Shown piece by piece: positions 1 to 4,690 of a stretch of 5,258 nt of DNA. Source of the DNA: CAYUUW01 sp964448005. GTDB lineage: Bacteria; Patescibacteriota; Gracilibacteria; UM-FILTER-43-11. Location: contig CAYUUW010000072.1 of assembly GCA_964448005.1 (NCBI GenBank), positions 1-5,258 of the forward strand, given 5' to 3'. How positions within the stretch are numbered: position 1 is the stretch's first letter; the number at the start of each line of letters is the position of its first letter. The position numbers and the translations under genes were made by a program. The notes under the pieces were generated by a model, which saw only the letters and a program-made list of their open reading frames with translations, was not told the DNA's origin and did no database searches.

Positions 1-264
1 AGGCAGGTCTAGCTTCCATAGCGGGAAATGGATCATCGTCTCGGCCTCCTGCACGATTCCCAGCCCCCTCCCCAAGCGGCCCTCCACCCGTAGGGTCTGG
101 AAAGGCTCCAGCTTGCCGCAAAGCCTGCTGGAAAGCTTCCTTTCCCCTTTGGCCAACAGGGTCATTTTCCCCTGGCCTTTCGCCAAAAGCGTGACCATCA
201 GACCCGATTCGCCGAAGGGGTGGCGCTTGAGCACCAGAGCGGTGCTTGGGAAAAAGCTTTTCAT
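1..264 (-). CDS. recO: DNA repair protein RecO, N-terminal part (runs off the window edge)
   Basis: The first 88 codons are visible; the rest lies beyond position 1. RecO helps load RecA onto SSB-coated single-stranded DNA in RecFOR recombinational repair, in the cytoplasm. The visible part matches the RecO N-terminal OB-fold: a VLKRHPFGESGLMVTLL strand pair, then GQGKMTLLAKGERK (the family's conserved G-K-...-AKG segment), then LEPFQTLRVEG and a closing EAE. The ATG at 264-262 overlaps the ftsX stop (ATGA), which indicates co-transcription and probable translational coupling. A GAGGA lies upstream within the end of ftsX but is farther from the ATG than is usual. The family identification is from motif recognition; the C-terminal helical domain cannot be checked here. 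Confidence 0.9.
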   Translation of the reverse strand, partial: MKSFFPSTALVLKRHPFGESGLMVTLLAKGQGKMTLLAKGERKLSSRLCGKLEPFQTLRVEGRLGRGLGIVQEAETMIHFPLWKLDLP

Positions 265-1229
265 GGCTGGCTGTTTTTCCTCAGGTAAAGCTCGATCGCC
301 AGATAGCTGCTCAGGCCGCTGGCGGCCAAAATGAAGGCGAGCTGCCAGGAGAAAGTGAGCCAGAAGCGGTCCTCGAAGTTCAGCAGGATGGCGTTCATCC
401 CGGCCAAAATGGCCTCGTTGCTCAGCACCGAGATGATTTTTTTGGCCAAATGGCTCAGCATGATCTGGGAGAACAGGATGCTGAGCAGGAAGGCGCCTAG
501 CCCCAGCATGGCCCCCTCCAGGATGAAGCCGGTGCGGATGAAGGAGTATTGGGCTCCCACCAGCTTCATGATCTGGATCTCGTCTCTGTGATGAGTGATG
601 TTGATGCTGAGGCTATTGAAGAGGATCATGAGGCTGACGAGAGCGAAAACCAGGTTCAGCCAAAAGCTTGCCCGGCTGATGAAGCGGGTGACATTGACGA
701 TCTTCTCATTCCGGCTCTTCTGCTCCAGGTTGCTGGCCAGCTTCTCCTGATTGATGATGGGGGCGAACTGGGGGGATTCCAGGTGCTCGATCAGGCCGCT
801 GTTCTCCGCGATGCTTCGGGTGACCAGGCGCACGCTGTTCGGAAGCGGGTTCTTGAGCTGGTAGTGCTCCAGGAAAGAGATGATGTTGGGGTACTTGGAG
901 CCGAAGGACTGCAGGGCCTCTTCCTTGCGGATGTAGATGATTTCCTTGATTTCCTTGCGGGTCCGCAGCGTTTCCAGAAAAGCCTGGATGCTGTAGTCCT
1001 CCACGCCTTCCTTGATCTCCACAACAATATCCACCTTGCTGCCCACGCTCCCGATCACCGATTCGGCCGCCAGGTTCAGGGCCAGAATCAGGTTGAACAC
1101 GAAAAGCATCAGAGCGATGATCAGGATCGTTCCTGCGCTGAGGAGCTTGTTGCGCATCAGCCCCTGAAGGGCGTTTTGCCAGGCGCGCCGGAGCCCGATG
1201 AGGGTTTGGCTGGAGGAAGGAGCTTGCAA
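261..1229 (-). CDS. ftsX: Cell division protein FtsX (ABC-type permease subunit)
   Basis: FtsX is the membrane partner of the FtsE ATPase and passes a signal across the membrane to peptidoglycan hydrolases during division. The 322-residue product has the full family layout. A short cytoplasmic tail is followed by a membrane helix at about 29-51 and an extracytoplasmic domain at about 55-185, with the hallmark NPLPNSVRL at 127-135. Further helices lie at about 188-209, 234-258 and 289-314. After the second helix, HHRDEIQIMKLVGA (213-226) is the conserved coupling segment. The start is uncertain. TTG 1229-1227 has no Shine-Dalgarno, while ATT 1262-1260 in the same frame has AGGA nine bases upstream. 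An in-frame TGA at 1280-1278 bounds the frame. ATG 1257 is in another frame and would need a one-base shift. No ftsE lies upstream; recO follows with a 4-base overlap. Confidence 0.93.
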   Translation of the reverse strand: MQAPSSSQTLIGLRRAWQNALQGLMRNKLLSAGTILIIALMLFVFNLILALNLAAESVIGSVGSKVDIVVEIKEGVEDYSIQAFLETLRTRKEIKEIIYIRKEEALQSFGSKYPNIISFLEHYQLKNPLPNSVRLVTRSIAENSGLIEHLESPQFAPIINQEKLASNLEQKSRNEKIVNVTRFISRASFWLNLVFALVSLMILFNSLSINITHHRDEIQIMKLVGAQYSFIRTGFILEGAMLGLGAFLLSILFSQIMLSHLAKKIISVLSNEAILAGMNAILLNFEDRFWLTFSWQLAFILAASGLSSYLAIELYLRKNSQP

Positions 1230-1270
1230 GGGAATGGGTTTTTGTTTTTCGGACCATGGAATTCTAGCAA

Positions 1271-1284
1271 ATCCTGATCAGGAT
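1271..1284. promoter_or_regulatory. Perfect 14-bp palindrome upstream of ftsX
   Basis: ATCCTGATCAGGAT reads identically on both strands. It lies between the proposed minus-strand promoter and the possible ftsX starts, so it could be a dimeric repressor operator or part of the 5' untranslated region. It also contains the in-frame TGA (1280-1278) that closes the upstream end of the ftsX frame. No regulator is encoded nearby, so its role is open. Confidence 0.4.
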
Positions 1285-1309
1285 AACAATTTTCCTCCCG
1301 GCCTAAATA

Positions 1310-1339
1310 TTGACATTAAAAATAATATATGTTTATATT
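1310..1339 (+). promoter_or_regulatory. Putative sigma70-type promoter for the plus-strand orphan gene
   Basis: A perfect -35 TTGACA (1310-1315) is followed after 18 bases by TATATT (1334-1339, 5 of 6). The element lies in the most AT-rich stretch of an otherwise GC-rich window. Transcription would begin near 1346, leaving a leader of roughly 190 bases before the proposed ATG at 1537. Confidence 0.6.
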
Positions 1340-1352
1340 ATAACGTTGTCGA
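1324..1352 (-). promoter_or_regulatory. Putative sigma70-type promoter for ftsX-recO
   Basis: On the minus strand TCGACA (1352-1347, 5 of 6 to the -35 consensus) is followed after 17 bases by TATATT (1329-1324, 5 of 6 to the -10 consensus). Transcription would begin near 1317, about 90 bases before the TTG start of ftsX. A second -10-like TATAAT (1342-1337) lacks a -35 partner. The site overlaps the plus-strand promoter. Confidence 0.45.
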
Positions 1353-1536
1353 AGCCTATCCGCATTTCGGGTTTGCTTTGCTTCGGATCTTTCACATCTG
1401 TCTGCGAGCACTCTTTGGCCACGACTTCTGGGTCCTCATGATTTTGGGGAATTGGAAACCGTGGCCATGGTGGCTGCGGAAAGGAAACGATAGAAAAACG
1501 GCTCCTGAAAGGGGTGCCGGAAGGATTCTGGGATAT
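1346..1536 (+). other. Long 5' leader with inverted repeats, no recognised riboswitch
   Basis: Between the predicted transcription start and ATG 1537 lie about 190 bases with no convincing gene. Two exact inverted repeats are visible: CGAAGC (1350-1355) with GCTTCG (1380-1385), and TGGCCACG (1416-1423) with CGTGGCCA (1460-1467). An 8-codon ATG...TAG mini-ORF (1467-1493) exists but has no support. The frame of the downstream gene stays open through the leader. A longer protein from ATG 1438 (tryptophan-rich, NWKPWPWW) is therefore possible but less likely. Confidence 0.35.
1519..1525 (+). promoter_or_regulatory. Shine-Dalgarno supporting the ATG at 1537
   Basis: GGAAGGA ends 11 bases before ATG 1537. 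The spacing is slightly long, but this is one of the clearer ribosome-binding sites in the window. It favours this start over the upstream ATG at 1438. Confidence 0.5.
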
Positions 1537-2034
1537 ATGACCCTTTCTCAATTTTCGAACTTCATTTCCCGCCGTCTCAGCAGGAAATATCCTGTCACAG
1601 TTGACCCGAACGAGACCTTTGCTGAAATGCTCCTCAGCTTTCAATCCGAAGTTGGAGGCCAGGTCGACATTCAAATCCGAAGGTGCGGCGAATACTTCGC
1701 TTCAGGTGCAACCTACTGCAGCCCGAGTGAAGTCGGGTGTTGCCTTCCCCGGCTTACCGCTCCAACCGGCGGCCAAGTGTTTCATGAATTTGAAAAGCGA
1801 GCTCTTCGCCCTGCCAATCTACTGGAAGGCTGCGCCTTCGTCATTGCTTGGCAACATCTCCTCCCCGAGAAGCGCCCCATCGCGATGCTTGGTTCCCAGT
1901 CGAGGTGGATTGAAAACCTCGCCGTAGCCCCCTATTTCCACCGCATTAACGGTCGGCTCGCCCTCGAAGTCCACCAGACGGTGACCTGGGAAGATTGGCC
2001 CAAAGCCTTTCGCTTCCTGGCCGTTTGCAAGTAG
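1537..2034 (+). CDS. Conserved hypothetical protein of a CPR-type multi-copy family
   Basis: The product is 165 residues, with no signal peptide or membrane helix and no known function. It resembles, from memory, a family of uncharacterised proteins abundant in Patescibacteria genomes. The N-terminus MTLSQFSNFISRR leads to PVTVDPNETFAEML (about 18-31), like the family's short helix plus VVVDP-x-T-AEMI block. The C-terminal half has EFEKRALRPANLLEG, then RPIAMLGSQSRW, then PYFHRINGRLALEVH, and ends in FRFLAVCK. These parallel the family's E-L-x-R-x-GLRPA, PIVALGS, R-x-G-x-R-L-x-L-x-W and CRFLAVRK blocks. The middle is cysteine-rich (CGEYF, YCSPSEVGCC) and does not follow the remembered pattern. 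It is the only plus-strand gene here, with its own promoter and terminator, convergent to the galU cluster. No catalytic motif is visible. Confidence 0.72.
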   Translation: MTLSQFSNFISRRLSRKYPVTVDPNETFAEMLLSFQSEVGGQVDIQIRRCGEYFASGATYCSPSEVGCCLPRLTAPTGGQVFHEFEKRALRPANLLEGCAFVIAWQHLLPEKRPIAMLGSQSRWIENLAVAPYFHRINGRLALEVHQTVTWEDWPKAFRFLAVCK

Positions 2035-2039
2035 CCTTC

Positions 2040-2060
2040 CAGGTCCCTTGATTGGACCTG
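2040..2060. repeat. Short hairpin just after the orphan gene's stop
   Basis: CAGGTCC (2040-2046) and GGACCTG (2054-2060) form a perfect 7-bp stem with a 7-base loop, six bases after the TAG stop. There is no U-tract directly after it, so it is not itself a terminator. It may protect the mRNA 3' end or act together with the hairpin that follows. Confidence 0.45.
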
Positions 2061-2067
2061 AGACTTC

Positions 2068-2100
2068 AAAAGCCCGTTCGTTCGCGAATAGGCTTTTTTC
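2068..2100 (+). terminator. Rho-independent terminator after the orphan gene
   Basis: AAAAGCC (2068-2074) pairs with GGCTTTT (2091-2097). Inside it, after one C-A mismatch, GTTCG pairs with CGAAT (one G-U) closing a TTCG loop. The right arm runs directly into TTTTTTCTTT, a good plus-strand U-tract. Read on the minus strand the stem is followed by only TTTT, so it may also stop transcripts from the galU cluster, less efficiently. Confidence 0.75.
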
Positions 2101-2165
2101 TTTGCGCCTCCTGGTCGAATGCGTCTGGCGAGATGGCATCCGAAAAAGCTTGGGCAAAGGTCTGG

Positions 2166-2191
2166 ATTCCCCCGAAGGCTTTCGGGGGAAT
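2166..2191. repeat. ATTCCC...GGGAAT palindrome of a dispersed-repeat type
   Basis: ATTCCCCCGAA (2166-2176) and TTCGGGGGAAT (2181-2191) form an exact 11-bp inverted repeat with a 4-base loop. The flanks TCTGG on the left and GACGG on the right match a pattern familiar from many bacterial genomes, read as GTCATTCCC...GGGAATCCAG on the other strand. Neisserial dRS3 elements share the ATTCCC...GGGAAT core. It has no U-tract, so it is not a canonical terminator for the minus-strand gene ending 30 bases away. Membership of a multi-copy family in this genome is an inference. Confidence 0.6.
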
Positions 2192-2220
2192 GACGGCAGG
2201 GGAATCGACGCTTTCTCGGT

Positions 2221-2622
2221 CTAGGCCCTATCCAGCAGGCTGGACTTGTACTTTTCCGGTCCATAGGCTTCCAGGCGCACGATCTGGATCTCCGGAAACT
2301 CCGCCTTCAGCCTCTCCACATCCGCCTTTTGGTCATAGCCCAGGCCGATGATTTGGGGCTGGCGCTCCCGGATGCAGCGGTGGAAATCCGCGGGGTCGCC
2401 AAAAATCGCCTCATCCACCTGCGGAGCCTGACGCAAGGCTTCCAGCCGTTCCTGTTCGCTGCGCTTGGGCCATTTCCCCTTCAGCCTCTTCACGCTTTCG
2501 TCCCGAGCCACCACCACGATCAAAAAATTGCCCAGGGATTTGAGCTGGCTCAAGCAGGAAAGGTGTCCGGGGTGCAGCCCGTCGAAGGTGCCGAAGCCCA
2601 TCACTGTGGCTGGCTGGATCAT
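2221..2622 (-). CDS. RibL/TagD-type nucleotidyltransferase (possible FAD synthase)
   Basis: The 133-residue product belongs to the HIGH-motif cytidylyltransferase-like family, which transfers a nucleotidyl group from CTP or ATP to a phosphorylated substrate. It has GTFDGLHPGH (11-20, the HxGH nucleotide-binding signature) and VVARDESVKRLKGK (37-50). It then has an ERLEALRQ helix (58-65), IIGLGYDQ (91-98) and a C-terminal KYKSS (124-128) where the family has its ISSTxxR-like phosphate-binding loop. VVARDESVKRLKGK, LGYDQ and the short single domain recall archaeal RibL FAD synthase more than TagD glycerol-3-phosphate cytidylyltransferase. The substrate cannot be settled from sequence alone. ATG 2622-2620 overlaps the TPR gene's TGA (ATGA). 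An open frame reaching farther upstream lies inside the TPR gene and is not coding. Confidence 0.88.
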   Translation of the reverse strand: MIQPATVMGFGTFDGLHPGHLSCLSQLKSLGNFLIVVVARDESVKRLKGKWPKRSEQERLEALRQAPQVDEAIFGDPADFHRCIRERQPQIIGLGYDQKADVERLKAEFPEIQIVRLEAYGPEKYKSSLLDRA

Positions 2623-3239
2623 GAGGGGTTGAGCTTTTTCAGGCCCAGAGCCGCTTTGTAGCACTCCCGGATGCGCGGGTTCTTCGGATCCAGCTCCATG
2701 GCGTGCTTCAGCAGCTGGATCGAGCGGTCGAATTTCTTCACCTGCATGTAGCAGATGCCCAGGTCGCACAGGGTGAGGCTGTTCTCCGGATCCAGATTCA
2801 AGGCCCTTTCCAGGGTCATCAGGCCGCGGGTTCGCTTGCCTCCGTTGAAGTTGGCCCAACCCAGGCAGCGCAGCACCTCGGCGTTGTTGGGGTGCATCGT
2901 GTTCGATTTGCGCAAATGCTCCACGGCCGGCGCCCATTGCTGCCGCTGGGAGAAGATGAAGCCCAAAATGTAATGCGCCGTGTAGCTCTTGCTGGTCAGC
3001 TTCATGGCGCGATTGCAGGCCTTGATGGCTTCTTCGTACCGCTCCAGGCTCACGTAATTGTCGGCCAGCTCCTCCAGGGCCCCCACGCAGTCCGGATCGC
3101 TAAAGAGGAGCCTCTGGGCCTCCTGGATCGATTTTTCGTGCTCTCCGTTCAGCTTCAGCTCTTCGATGCGGTCCAAGGCATCCATCACCTCGGTGCTGTA
3201 TTCGTCCTTGATCATGCGTCGCTTTTTAAGTTGCCCCAT
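2619..3239 (-). CDS. Tetratricopeptide repeat protein, five consecutive TPRs
   Basis: The product is 206 residues with no signal peptide or membrane helix, so probably a cytoplasmic scaffold. It divides into exact 34-residue units at 17-50, 51-84, 85-118, 119-152 and 153-186, followed by a capping helix. The later units carry the classic pattern, e.g. LGWANFNGGKRTRGLMTLERALNLDPE (split here as LGWANFNGG and ALNLDPE) and LGICYMQ...HAMELDPK. Such arrays bind peptides or partner proteins; the partner is unknown. The first 16 residues are basic and lie outside the repeats. It starts 30 bases after galU, behind a hairpin, and overlaps the next gene by ATGA, so these three genes look like one operon. 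An alternative start, Met9, is also possible. Confidence 0.9.
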   Translation of the reverse strand: MGQLKKRRMIKDEYSTEVMDALDRIEELKLNGEHEKSIQEAQRLLFSDPDCVGALEELADNYVSLERYEEAIKACNRAMKLTSKSYTAHYILGFIFSQRQQWAPAVEHLRKSNTMHPNNAEVLRCLGWANFNGGKRTRGLMTLERALNLDPENSLTLCDLGICYMQVKKFDRSIQLLKHAMELDPKNPRIRECYKAALGLKKLNPS

Positions 3240-3244
3240 TGTAT

Positions 3245-3267
3245 CTTGTTTTGCCTCTCAAAACAAG
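3245..3267 (-). promoter_or_regulatory. Hairpin in the galU-TPR gap with an SD-like loop
   Basis: CTTGTTTTG (3245-3253) and CAAAACAAG (3259-3267) form a perfect 9-bp inverted repeat filling most of the 30-base gap between galU and the TPR gene. In the minus-strand mRNA the loop reads AGAGG, the only Shine-Dalgarno-like sequence before the TPR start codon. The 3' arm plus five bases separate it from AUG. It has no U-tract, so a translational or mRNA-processing role is more likely than termination. Confidence 0.5.
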
Positions 3268-3269
3268 GA

Positions 3270-4076
3270 TCATCCGGCCAAATAGGCTTGACCGGCGGCC
3301 AGCAGCCCCGAGGGCTTGCCGGTGTCGAAGCGCTGGCCTTCAATGCGGTAGGCCCACACGGATTGGGTCTTGGCCAGTTCCGCAATTCCATCGATCGTGC
3401 GCCTTTCGCCGCTCGGGCTGAAGCCTGCCTGCTCGATGGCTTGGAAGATTTCCGGGGGGAAGAGGTATTTCCCGATGATCCCCAGGTCGCTGGGCGCCTC
3501 GTGGAAAGGCGGCTTCTCCACCATTCCTCCCACTTTGTAGGTCCGGCCCTCCTGGCTTTGGGGTGTGATCACTCCGTAAAGCGAAATTTCCGGCCCAGCC
3601 ACCTGCTCCACGGCGATCAGGGCTTCGCCGGAAAAGCGCTCGATCATCTGCTTGGCCGCCGGAACGGGGTGCTTGACGATGTCGTCCCCGAAGAGCACCA
3701 GGAAAGGCTCGTTCCCCACCAGGTCCTTGGCCTGAAGGATGGCATCCCCGCAGCCGATGGGAACGTTCTGGTAGGCGTGGCTGAACTTGGCCATGCGGTG
3801 GATCGCCTGGATCCTCTCCAGCAGCTCCAGTTTTCCTCGGGAGCGAAGGAAGCCTTCCAGTCCTTCGTGGGGGCGAAAATGATCCAAAATCGCCTCCTTG
3901 CCTGGAGAGATGACAAAAATGATTTCCTCGATGCCGCTGGCGACAGCCTCCTCCACCAGGTACTGGATCACCGGCTTGTCCACGATGGGCAGAAGCTCCT
4001 TGGGGACCATTTTGGTGGCCGGCAGAAAGCGCGTGCCGATTCCGGCGACGGGGAGGATGGCTTTTCTGATTCTCAT
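3270..4076 (-). CDS. galU: UTP--glucose-1-phosphate uridylyltransferase
   Basis: GalU makes UDP-glucose and pyrophosphate from UTP and glucose-1-phosphate, supplying sugar for cell-surface glycans. The 268-residue product shows the full set of family motifs. AGIGTRFLPATK...PKELLP (11-30) binds the nucleotide phosphates and starts right after the first beta strand. It is followed by the LVLFGDDI metal-binding strand (126-133), VEKP (186-189) with the catalytic-site lysine, and GQRFDTGKPSGLLA (247-260). The family's usual GE-x-QLTDA block is here GERRTIDGIAEL (223-234), a modest divergence. The length is somewhat short compared with the typical 290-300. The start MRIRKAILPVAG is the usual GalU start, but no Shine-Dalgarno precedes it. 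The 12-bp repeat array lies 23 bases upstream. First gene of the galU-TPR-nucleotidyltransferase cluster. Confidence 0.95.
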   Translation of the reverse strand: MRIRKAILPVAGIGTRFLPATKMVPKELLPIVDKPVIQYLVEEAVASGIEEIIFVISPGKEAILDHFRPHEGLEGFLRSRGKLELLERIQAIHRMAKFSHAYQNVPIGCGDAILQAKDLVGNEPFLVLFGDDIVKHPVPAAKQMIERFSGEALIAVEQVAGPEISLYGVITPQSQEGRTYKVGGMVEKPPFHEAPSDLGIIGKYLFPPEIFQAIEQAGFSPSGERRTIDGIAELAKTQSVWAYRIEGQRFDTGKPSGLLAAGQAYLAG

Positions 4077-4099
4077 GGAATGCGATTACGAATGGTTGT

Positions 4100-4177
4100 C
4101 CAGTGGTGATACCAATTGTGAAGCCAATGGTGATAGAATAGTTTCACAATTGGAATCACCACAGGGATCACGATTGG
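4100..4177. repeat. Three tandem 12-bp repeats facing three inverted copies
   Basis: Three head-to-tail 12-mers, CCAGTGGTGATA (4100-4111), CCAATTGTGAAG (4112-4123) and CCAATGGTGATA (4124-4135), are followed by GAATAG. Three copies in the opposite orientation then follow: TTTCACAATTGG (4142-4153), AATCACCACAGG (4154-4165) and GATCACGATTGG (4166-4177). The consensus is CCAATkGTGAta. Units 1-2 pair with units 5-4 as a 20-bp inverted repeat with one mismatch (4103-4122 with 4143-4162). Degenerate half-matching units may flank each side, shifted by a base. The array nearly fills the gap between the hsp20 stop and the galU start. It could be an operator array for galU, an mRNA hairpin, or a slippage-derived repeat. 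No U-tract follows. Confidence 0.8.
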
Positions 4178-4181
4178 ATCT

Positions 4182-4631
4182 CTATTTTGACTTGATCCTC
4201 ACAATCCGAATTTGGACCGGAGGGCGTTTTGGGATCCTGATGTACAAAAGGTGATTCCTTTCGCTTGCTTCGATGCCCTGGGGATCGGCTTCCGGAGGCA
4301 GGATCATGGAGCGGCTGAAGGGGCCCCAATGGCATTCCTGGCTGAAATATTCGCCGCCTTTGATCTGGCCCATGCCTTCGTCCATCAGTCGGACTCCTTG
4401 TATGGTCAGGAGGTCCTCGCTGATCACGATTTCGGTTTCCCCGATCTCCACGCCCGCCAAGGGCGCCACGATCAGGATTTCATTCTTGTTTTCCAGGATA
4501 TCCACCGGCAGAACGCCTACATCCTCCGGTGTGGCAGGAGGCTGCTTTTTGGGCACATGCCCTTCGCCCATCAGCACGATGGGCTGGGACAGCGTGAGGG
4601 TCCGCGACTCTTTTTTTTGGCCAAGCTTCAT
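4182..4631 (-). CDS. Small heat-shock protein, Hsp20/alpha-crystallin family
   Basis: An ATP-independent holdase that keeps unfolding proteins from aggregating. The 149-residue product has a variable, partly disordered N-terminal arm (about 1-39). The alpha-crystallin domain covers about 40-134, opening with LPVDILENKNEILIVAPLAGV. It contains ISEDLLTIQG (70-79), then YFSQECHWGPFSRSMILP (95-112), and closes with IRIPKR. A C-terminal tail follows with an IxI-type anchor (QIRIVRI, 140-146), used in oligomer assembly. ATG 4631 is chosen; GTG 4670 in the same frame would add 13 residues but lies inside the CIRCE-like element. No Shine-Dalgarno is evident. It follows ftsH by 55 bases on the same strand, pairing chaperone with protease. 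The alpha-crystallin motifs make the family secure. Confidence 0.93.
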   Translation of the reverse strand: MKLGQKKESRTLTLSQPIVLMGEGHVPKKQPPATPEDVGVLPVDILENKNEILIVAPLAGVEIGETEIVISEDLLTIQGVRLMDEGMGQIKGGEYFSQECHWGPFSRSMILPPEADPQGIEASERNHLLYIRIPKRPPVQIRIVRIKSK

Positions 4632-4663
4632 GGGTTGCGGAAGGTGATCCGGCGAGTCACAAT

Positions 4664-4690
4664 CTAGCACTCTTGCCGGAAGATGGCTAC
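4664..4690 (-). promoter_or_regulatory. CIRCE-like HrcA operator upstream of hsp20
   Basis: CTAGCACTC (4664-4672), nine bases, then GATGGCTAC (4682-4690). Against the CIRCE consensus TTAGCACTC-N9-GAGTGCTAA the left arm matches 8 of 9 and the right arm 6 of 9, with the exact 9-base spacer. CIRCE binds the heat-shock repressor HrcA. The position, between the ftsH stop and the hsp20 start, is what such an operator would need. A weak minus-strand promoter (TAGCCA 4689-4684, 17 bases, TAGATT 4666-4661) would be covered by it. The right arm overlaps the ftsH stop codon. Confidence 0.5.

Noticed and set aside
549..1277. 242-codon plus-strand frame opposite ftsX
   Set aside because: Antisense shadow of a membrane protein gene; the translation is low-complexity D/E/H/Q-rich with no domain.
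1278..1280. UGA read as glycine (code 25), which would join the leader frame to ftsX
   Set aside because: TGA ends ftsX, galU and the TPR gene at sensible lengths, so UGA is an ordinary stop here.
1281..1292. GGATAACAATTT, similar to part of the lac operator
   Set aside because: Only a short asymmetric match with no second half-site and no LacI-type gene nearby; coincidence is likely.
1467..1493. 8-codon mini-ORF in the orphan gene's leader
   Set aside because: Too short and without a ribosome-binding site or conserved feature to support translation.
1198..1536. N-terminal extension of the orphan gene's open frame, including ATG 1438
   Set aside because: It begins inside ftsX on the opposite strand and runs through the promoter. 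The family-like N-terminus and the Shine-Dalgarno both fit ATG 1537.
2703..4109. 468-codon open frame on the plus strand opposite galU and the TPR gene
   Set aside because: It lies antisense to two secure genes, spans their intergenic gap, and its composition is the mirror of GC-rich coding sequence. No recognisable domain.
4118..4148. CRP-like TGTGA...TCACA pairs inside the 12-bp repeat array
   Set aside because: The half-sites facing each other are 10 or more bases apart instead of 6, and every repeat unit contains GTGA, so such pairs arise automatically.
4100..4177. Reading the repeat array as a CRISPR array or a rho-independent terminator
   Set aside because: Repeats are 12 bp with no spacers between tandem units, and no U-tract follows on either strand.
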